Source of the DNA: Apostichopus japonicus
Lineage: Eukaryota; Echinodermata; Holothuroidea; Aspidochirotida; Stichopodidae
Reading direction: 5' to 3'
DNA: 64,000 nt
Assembly: GCF_037975245.1 (NCBI RefSeq)
Contig: NC_092571.1
Coordinates: 10,735,917-10,799,916 of the forward strand
Made by a program: the position numbers and the translations under genes. This document shows positions 57,600 to 64,000 of the stretch, piece by piece (positions within the stretch are counted from its first letter, which is position 1; every line of letters starts with the position of its first letter). The notes under the pieces were generated by a model that worked only from the letters and a program-made list of their open reading frames with translations, was not told where the DNA came from and searched no databases.

Positions 57600-60521
57600 G
57601 ACAAAATTCTTACTTGTAACGGGACTACGAAAAAGCTTTGGGCCCTAATCCATGCAGCACGCCTTGGACCACCTAACCAATGGGTAACATTAACTCTAAG
57701 GACATTGTAGAAGAGTACCATAATTCGTCTTGCCCACTAAATCATTACTACATCATCGAGTGTAACGGGACCACGAAAAAACTTTGGGCCCTAATCCAAG
57801 CAGCACGCCTTGGATCACCTAACCAATGGTCAACATGAACTCTAAGGACATTGTAGAAGAGTACCATAATGCGTCTTGCCCGGTCCAAAGCGTGCTTGAC
57901 CAATTAAACTGACCTTTAAATCATTACTTATTAAATGAGTGCAAAGGGACCACGAAAAAGCTGTGGGCCCTCATCCATGCAGCACGCCTTGGACCACCTA
58001 ACCAATCGGTAACATGTACTCTAAAGACATTGTAAAAGAGTACCATAATGCGTCTTGCCCGGTCCAAAGCGTGCTTGACCAATTTAAATGACCACTAAAT
58101 CATTACTACATCATCGAGTGTAACGGGACCACGAAAAAGCTTTGGGCCCTCATCCATGCAATACACCTTGGACCACCTAACCAATCGGTAACATGTACTC
58201 TAAAGACATTGTAAAAGAGTACCATAATGCGTCTTGCCCGGTCCAAAGCGTGCTTGACCAATTTAGATGACCACTAAATCATTACTACATCATCGAGTGT
58301 AACGGGACCACGAAAAAGCTTTGGGCCCTCATCCATGCAACACGCCTTCGACCACCTAACCAATCGGTAACATGTACTCTAAAGACATTGTAGAATAGTA
58401 CCATAATGCGTCTTGCCCGGTCCAAAGCGTGCTTGACCAATTAAACTGACCTTTAAATCATTACTTATTAAATGAGTGCAAAGGGACCACGAAAAAGCTT
58501 TTGGCCCTTATCCATGCAGCACGCCTTGGACCACCTAACCAATCGGTAACATGTACTCTAAAGACATTGTAGAAGAGTACCATAATGCGTCTTGCCCGGT
58601 CCAAAGCGTGCTTGACCAATTTAAATGACCACTAAATCATTACTACATCATCGAGTGTAACGGGACCACGAAAAAGCTTTGGGCCCTAATCCATGCAGTA
58701 CACCTTGGACCACCTAACCAATCGGTAACATGTACTCTAAAGACATTGTTAAAGAGTACCATAATGCGTCTTGCCCGGTCCAAAGCGTGCTTGACCAATT
58801 TAGATGACCACTAAATCATTACTACATCATCGAGTGTAACGGGACCACGAAAAAGCTTTGGGCCCTCATCCATGCAGCACGCCTTGGACCACCTAACCAA
58901 TCGGTAACATGTACTCTAAAGACATTGTAGAATAGTACCATAATGCGTCTTGCCCGGTCCAAAGCGTGCTTGACCAATTAAACTGACCTTTAAATCATTA
59001 CTTATTAAATGAGTGCAAAGGGACCACGAAAAAACTTTGGGCCCTAATCCATGCAGCACGGTTTGGACCACCTAACCAATCGTTAACATGTACTCTAAGG
59101 ACATTGTAGAAGAGTACCATAATGCGTCTTGCCCGGTCCAAAGAGTGCTTGACCAATTTAAATGACCACTAAATCATTACTACATCATCGAGTGTAACGG
59201 GACAACGAAAAAGCTTTGGGCCCTCATCCATGCAGCACGCCTTGGACCACCTAACCAATCGGTAACATGTACTCTAAAGACATTGTAGAATAGTACCATA
59301 ATGCGTCTTGCCCGGTCCAAAGAGTGCTTGACCAATTTAAATGACCACTAAATCATTACTACATCATCGAGTGTAACGGGACCACGAAAAAGCTTTGGGC
59401 CCTCATCCATGCAGCACGCCTTGGACCACCTAACCAATCGGTAACATGTACTCTAAAGACATTGTAGAAGAGTACCATAATGCGTCTTGCCCGGTCCAAA
59501 GAGTGCTTGACCAATTAAACTGACCTTTAAATCATTACTTATTAAATGAGTGCAAAGGGACCACGAAAAAACTTTGGGCCCTAATCCATGCAGCACGGTT
59601 TGGACCACCTAACCAATCGGTAACATGTACTCTAAGGACATTGTAGAAGAGTACCATAATGCGTCTTGCCCGGTCCAAAGAGTGCTTGACCAATTTAAAT
59701 GACCACTAAATCATTACTACATCATCGAGTGTAACGGGACAACGAAAAAGCTTTGGGCCCTCATCCATGCAGCACGCCTTGGACCACCTAACCAATCGGT
59801 AACATGTACTCTAAAGACATTGTAGAATAGTACCATAATGCGTCTTGCCCGGTCCAAAGAGTGCTTGACCAATTTAAATGACCACTAAATCATTACTACA
59901 TCATCGAGTGTAACGGGACCACGAAAAAGCTTTGGGCCCTCATCTATGCAGCACGCCTTGGACCACCTAACCAATAGGTAACATGTACTCTAAGGACATT
60001 GTAGAATAGTACCATAATGCGTCTTGCCCGGTCCAAAGCGTGCTTGACCAATTAAACTGACCTTTAAATCATTACTTATTAAATGAGTGCAAAGGGACCG
60101 CGAACAAACTTTGGGCCCTAATCCATGCAGCACGGTTTGGACCACCTAACCAATCGGTAACATGTACTCTAAGGACATTGTAGAAGAGTACCATAATGCG
60201 TCTTGCCCGGTCCAAAGAGTGCTTGACCAATTTAAATGACCACTAAATCATTACTTCTTCAATGAGTGTAAAGGGACCACGAAAAAGCTTTGGGCCCCAA
60301 TCAAGACCAGCACGCCTTGGACCACCTAACCAATAGGTCACATGAAGTCCAAGAACATTGTAGAACGGTACCATGATGCGTCTTGCCCGGTCCAAAGAGT
60401 GCTTGACCAATTTAAATGACCACTAAATCATTACTTCGTTAATGAATGTTAATGGACCTGCAAATATGTTTAGGCCCTTGTGAAGACCAGCACGCCTCGG
60501 ACCACCCAACCAATTGGTCTT
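57600..60521 (+). repeat. Satellite: 179-bp monomer in 537-bp higher-order repeats
   Basis: Monomers start (TGTAACGGG or TGCAAAGGG) at 57615, 57761, 57940, 58119, 58298, 58477, 58656, 58835, 59014, 59193, 59372, 59551, 59730, 59909, 60088, 60267 and about 60447. Type B monomers (CTTATTAAATGAGTGCAAAGG) fall at 57940, 58477, 59014, 59551 and 60088, exactly 537 bp apart, with two type A monomers (ACATCATCGAGTGTAACGG) between. The first monomer lacks about 33 bp; the last two are more diverged. Confidence 0.95.
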
Positions 60522-60680
60522 ATGAATTCTAAGGACATTGTTGAAGAGTTCCATAATGCGTCTTACCCGGTCCAAAGAGTATTTGACCAATACAAACGAC
60601 TAATGCACAATCATTATCCAGTAGATTCATCAATATCTTCTTTTTTGAATTTCAACTCTACGTCTGTACCAGTGTGGTGA
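60522..60680 (+). CDS. Open frame at the satellite's right edge (doubtful)
   Basis: ATG at 60522 begins MNSKDIVEEFHNASYPVQRV and runs open to a TGA at 60678-60680. Inside the array the same stretch reads MYSKDIVEEYHNASC but stops after VLDQFK. It may be the unamplified source of the monomer or chance. No family recognised. Confidence 0.25.
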   Translation: MNSKDIVEEFHNASYPVQRVFDQYKRLMHNHYPVDSSISSFLNFNSTSVPVW

Positions 60681-61493
60681 TACAAAACAAAAGCAACACC
60701 TTTGGCTCGCAAGTTTAATGCTTATTGGTGCTTTACAATCATCAGCATACAAAGTTTCCTTCCCATTCCGGAGAAACACACGCGCACTCTTCTTTTTTTT
60801 GGGGGGGGGGGAGGGCCTTAGCGCAACTACATTTTCAGAATGAAGTGATTTTTGTAGACTGGCAACGAACTGAAAACGTTTTTGTTTTAATTATTCGTTT
60901 ATAGAACTTAATTTTATTTCTTTTATTCATTTCACCCGTCAACCCTTCACATATTTACAGATTTAAAGAACAAAGAAGTGTTCTTGCCTCTCTTCTTGAA
61001 AGTGGTTTTGAACGCTTTAACCCCCTTCGTAGATTCTGAAAGATTCCACTGCTACATTCTAGAGCTGACCATGGAGCTATAAACAGACAATCAGTCATCT
61101 CGGGTCAAGCGGAGATAAACTGACTTTAATAGTTTATTTAGCAAAATAGTCTTTAAGTGAAATAGGTCTACCCAGACATATATTTTATGCCGAAATCCCT
61201 TTCTGATTTATTTATGATCTCCATTAGCCATAGTTGGTAATGAACCATCCAAGTTACCCTATAGTGCCATTCTATGCATTTTGATTTTATCGTGTTCCCA
61301 TGCATGTGCTTGTTCTTTCTTTTAGCGATTTTTCAATAGAAAGTTTCTCTTGGAGTGTAGAAGGCAGATCCACCATAAGAAGTCTCACTGGGTTTATTCC
61401 AACTAAACATAGACCAGAGTTAGTGTGATTTTTTAGTTGATTTCCTTTCATTCAGTTCTACCTAATAATTAATTATAACGTCCATAATCTAGC
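60681..61493. other. No recognised gene
   Basis: Contains a G run near 60800 and a single CCATGGAGCTATAAAC arm near 61072. Nothing else is supported. Confidence 0.4.
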
Positions 61494-62794
61494 CAGGGAC
61501 GTCGCTAGAGGGGGGTGTGGGGTGTCTCATCCCCCCCCCCAATCTTGGTAAAACTGACGAAAGTTGGAAAATTTTTGTGCGACAGTCGGAATTTCCGACT
61601 GTCGCACTCGAATATTTCCGACTGGCGCACTCGAATTTTCAAATATTCTTGTAGTGACCTAAAATTTTCGGTCAAAATTGACCTTGAATCAGTCATATTT
61701 GCTACGATTTCCTTGTCACAATGAGAAATTGTATGTCACGATCTTTATACTCCACCATACAAAACTTCGTATGATTGTGAATACTCTAAAAAAATGCCTA
61801 ATAGAACTTCTGCACAACATATACTATTAAAACGCTCAATGCTAATCTACGGAAGCTTATAAATGCCATCAACATAAGAAAAACTTTGCCCCATAAGGTG
61901 AAATTTTTCTGTAAATTGTTTAGATAACAAGATAAAATGTTATCAAAAAACAGAAAAATGTTGCATTGCTTACTTGCTTTAAATGAGTAATTGAACAATT
62001 TTGTGAAAAATGTTTAATTGAAAACTAATCAAATCTCGTCAATTAGTCATTTTTTGCTGCAAAATGTTCATTTGTTTACTTCATTCCATAAGAACAATTG
62101 AAAAACTTTTCTGAGAAATGTTTAATTGACAACTTATCTTATCTCGTCAATTGGACATTTTTGGCAAAATGTTCAATTGTTCACTTCATTCCAATTGAGC
62201 AATTGAAAAAATTTCTGCAAAATGTTTAATTGACAACTTATCGTATAACGTCAACTCAACATTTTTCTGCAAAATGTTTAATTGTTCACATCATTCCAAA
62301 TGCTCAGTTGGAATGAAGTGAACAATGTTTTTTTTATTCATGTGAGTGATAAATAGCCCCACCCCCACCCCCAAGAAAATAATATTAAGCCCGCTAGGAA
62401 AAAGCACTGTATTTTTGGGTAATTCACTATGTCGTCGAATATAATTTTCGAAAAAAAGTTTCCCCTTTGTTACATTAACATAGCTTTTTTAGTCAGTAGT
62501 CTATGTAGCTTATCAAGCAGATAACTCGTACTCAGTTGCTTACTCGCTTAACCAGAGTGATTGATAAGTTTTTAAAGTGAGGGCCAGTGGTACAAATGTA
62601 CCGAGAAAAGTTTGGAACAAAAGTGCAGTCGCGAAAGATAGGGTGTCTGACTGACACTGACCGTATCGTTGACGAGTATAGTGCGGGGGGGGGGGGGGTA
62701 CAAGGCAGCAGTCGGAATTTTCTGGCTCCAAAACCCATCCAGTTGGAAATTCAGCCACTAAACCCCCAATCATCATGCATTAGCTACGTCCCTG
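61494..62794 (+). mobile_element. MITE family 1, full-length copy (1301 bp)
   Basis: Starts CAGGGACGTCGCTAG and ends ATTAGCTACGTCCCTG, a 14-bp terminal inverted repeat with one mismatch. Flanks AATCTAGC (61486-61493) and TATCTAGC (62795-62802) match at 7 of 8. The inside has a TGCGACAGTCGGAATTTCC inverted motif at about 61580-61625 and a 500-bp A/T-rich segment of GTTTAATTGACAACTTATC-type repeats (61900-62330). No transposase frame, so non-autonomous; hAT-type by ends and duplication length. Confidence 0.9.
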
Positions 62795-62802
62795 TATCTA
62801 GC

Positions 62803-64000
62803 TATACAAATTTTACACAATACACAAAACACATTCAATCCATTAGCAAAAGTGCTAGATTTAAGGTCAATTTCGCGTTTGTTAATTTAAGTCAAAAATA
62901 CACTTTCTAATCACTTACAATTGTATTTAATGTATTAATTCTTCGGTAAATATCAATTAGGCTATATGCTGAGTCAATTATGGAAGTATAGAAGTCAAGA
63001 GAAATATTACATGCTTAATATCCACCCCCCCCCCACCCCTCCCCATTTATTCTCTGATTGGATTGAAATGTACTTGCAGAAGAAAAATGTTCATGCCAAA
63101 TTACTTTAATCTGGTAGAATTGATACACTTTTACCAATCTATGTGCAAAGATGTTCTATAAACTATTACTCAATACTTCATAAGATAAATTTGAAGGAGC
63201 GGAATAAAGGACCATGCGTTCTGATTGTAATTGAATGATTCATTCAGGATGTTTTCTAGAAGTTTTCTCTCGTAAAAGAGCGCTTGAACATTAGGCTCGA
63301 ACTAATTGATACCGATGTACGAGCTGACTGCCTACCGTCATTCAACGTCCATGGAATACCTTTAAAAGGCTGAGAGTTCATATTTATCATAGCGTGATTG
63401 CTCCCTTGCGTCGAACCATTAAAATTGATAGATAACTGAAATAATCTACAGCATGTTGACAGTTTAACTGCTTTTTTGCATTTGTATTCCCGAATGAATG
63501 AAATATCGGAATATCTTTCCTTCTACGAATGTCTCTGACCCACGTTAGGAGAGTTAAAGTGATATTGTTCAATGTTTGAACGTTACTGCATGTACCATTA
63601 ATTCATGGTACTTGGTAGGCCTATATAGGGGATGGTTTATTTCTTTGATTGTTTCTCCGGCTGTAAGCTTCATAAGCTTCATTGGGCTATCATGACAGTG
63701 CAAGCCTGCTACAAGCCTGCTACAGCCTTGCTACGGCCTAGCTACAGCCATAGAAAGATGCTGTCGCTTTATGCCATCGTGGTCAAATATCTGCCACATT
63801 GCAATTTTTCCCTTTTGATTAGGCTGAAATTTCGTAAGTGATTTGAGTAAGTTAAAGTGTTATATGCTAACATATCGATGAATTCGGAAGTCATTTAGAG
63901 GCTTTTTTAAATTGTAAAAACTTTCCGACAGAATTTGGCCATGTATATAGACATTCTGCCATTAATTGGAATGCACTTAAAACGAGTTCTCTCTTTTTCA
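62803..64000. other. No recognised gene
   Basis: A/T-rich sequence with a C run at 63025. A short direct repeat (CAAGCCTGCTA, twice) lies near 63702-63722. No exon supported. Confidence 0.4.

Overview
The window is animal DNA, not prokaryotic. Evidence: exons bounded by GT/AG splice sites, non-LTR, LTR and Penelope-like retroelements, tRNA-derived repeats, miniature DNA transposons (MITEs), long (TA)n tracts and a satellite. Scavenger receptor cysteine-rich (SRCR) exons, a Gmr1-type retrotransposon (protease-integrase order, known from deuterostomes) and frequent AGGCCTA words suggest an invertebrate deuterostome, most likely an echinoderm. This is an inference; the species cannot be named. 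Almost all protein-coding signal is repeat-derived or decayed, and I see no complete intact host gene.

Layout. 1-7.6 kb: three miniature transposons nested inside one another, part of an inverted segmental repeat, and a LINE reverse transcriptase (RT) relic. 8.1-9.1 kb: tandem 446-bp repeat. 9.6-13.5 kb: five minus-strand SRCR exons, two readable and three broken, with a perfect AT-centred palindrome between two of them. 14.2-19.8 kb: fifteen tandem copies of a 373-bp unit, each with a tRNA-like Pol III head and a T6 terminator. 19.8-24.85 kb: three Penelope-like element (PLE) pieces, two in head-to-tail tandem with hammerhead-like motifs. 26-31.8 kb: MITEs, a SINE, a LINE 3' end and a nested hAT-like pair. 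32-34.7 kb: a 5'-truncated LINE. 35.0-38.6 kb: the 5' half of a Gmr1-like LTR element ending at a (TA)n tract. 39-42 kb: mosaic of miniature transposons.

42.8-56.2 kb: the most interesting locus. A six-exon minus-strand gene can be read by hand. It encodes a MULE-type transposase domain, SWIM zinc finger, AT-hook region, Ulp1/C48-type cysteine protease and C-terminal PHD finger. Exons 1 and 2 carry several frameshifts, stops and a hAT-like insertion with a perfect 8-bp target duplication. Exons 3-6 (protease and PHD) stay open. 57.6-60.7 kb: a 179-bp satellite with an exact 537-bp three-monomer higher-order period. 61.5-62.8 kb: a full-length miniature transposon with a 14-bp terminal inverted repeat.

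All coordinates, domain calls and splice sites come from reading the sequence. No database or folding search was run, so family names rest on motif recognition.
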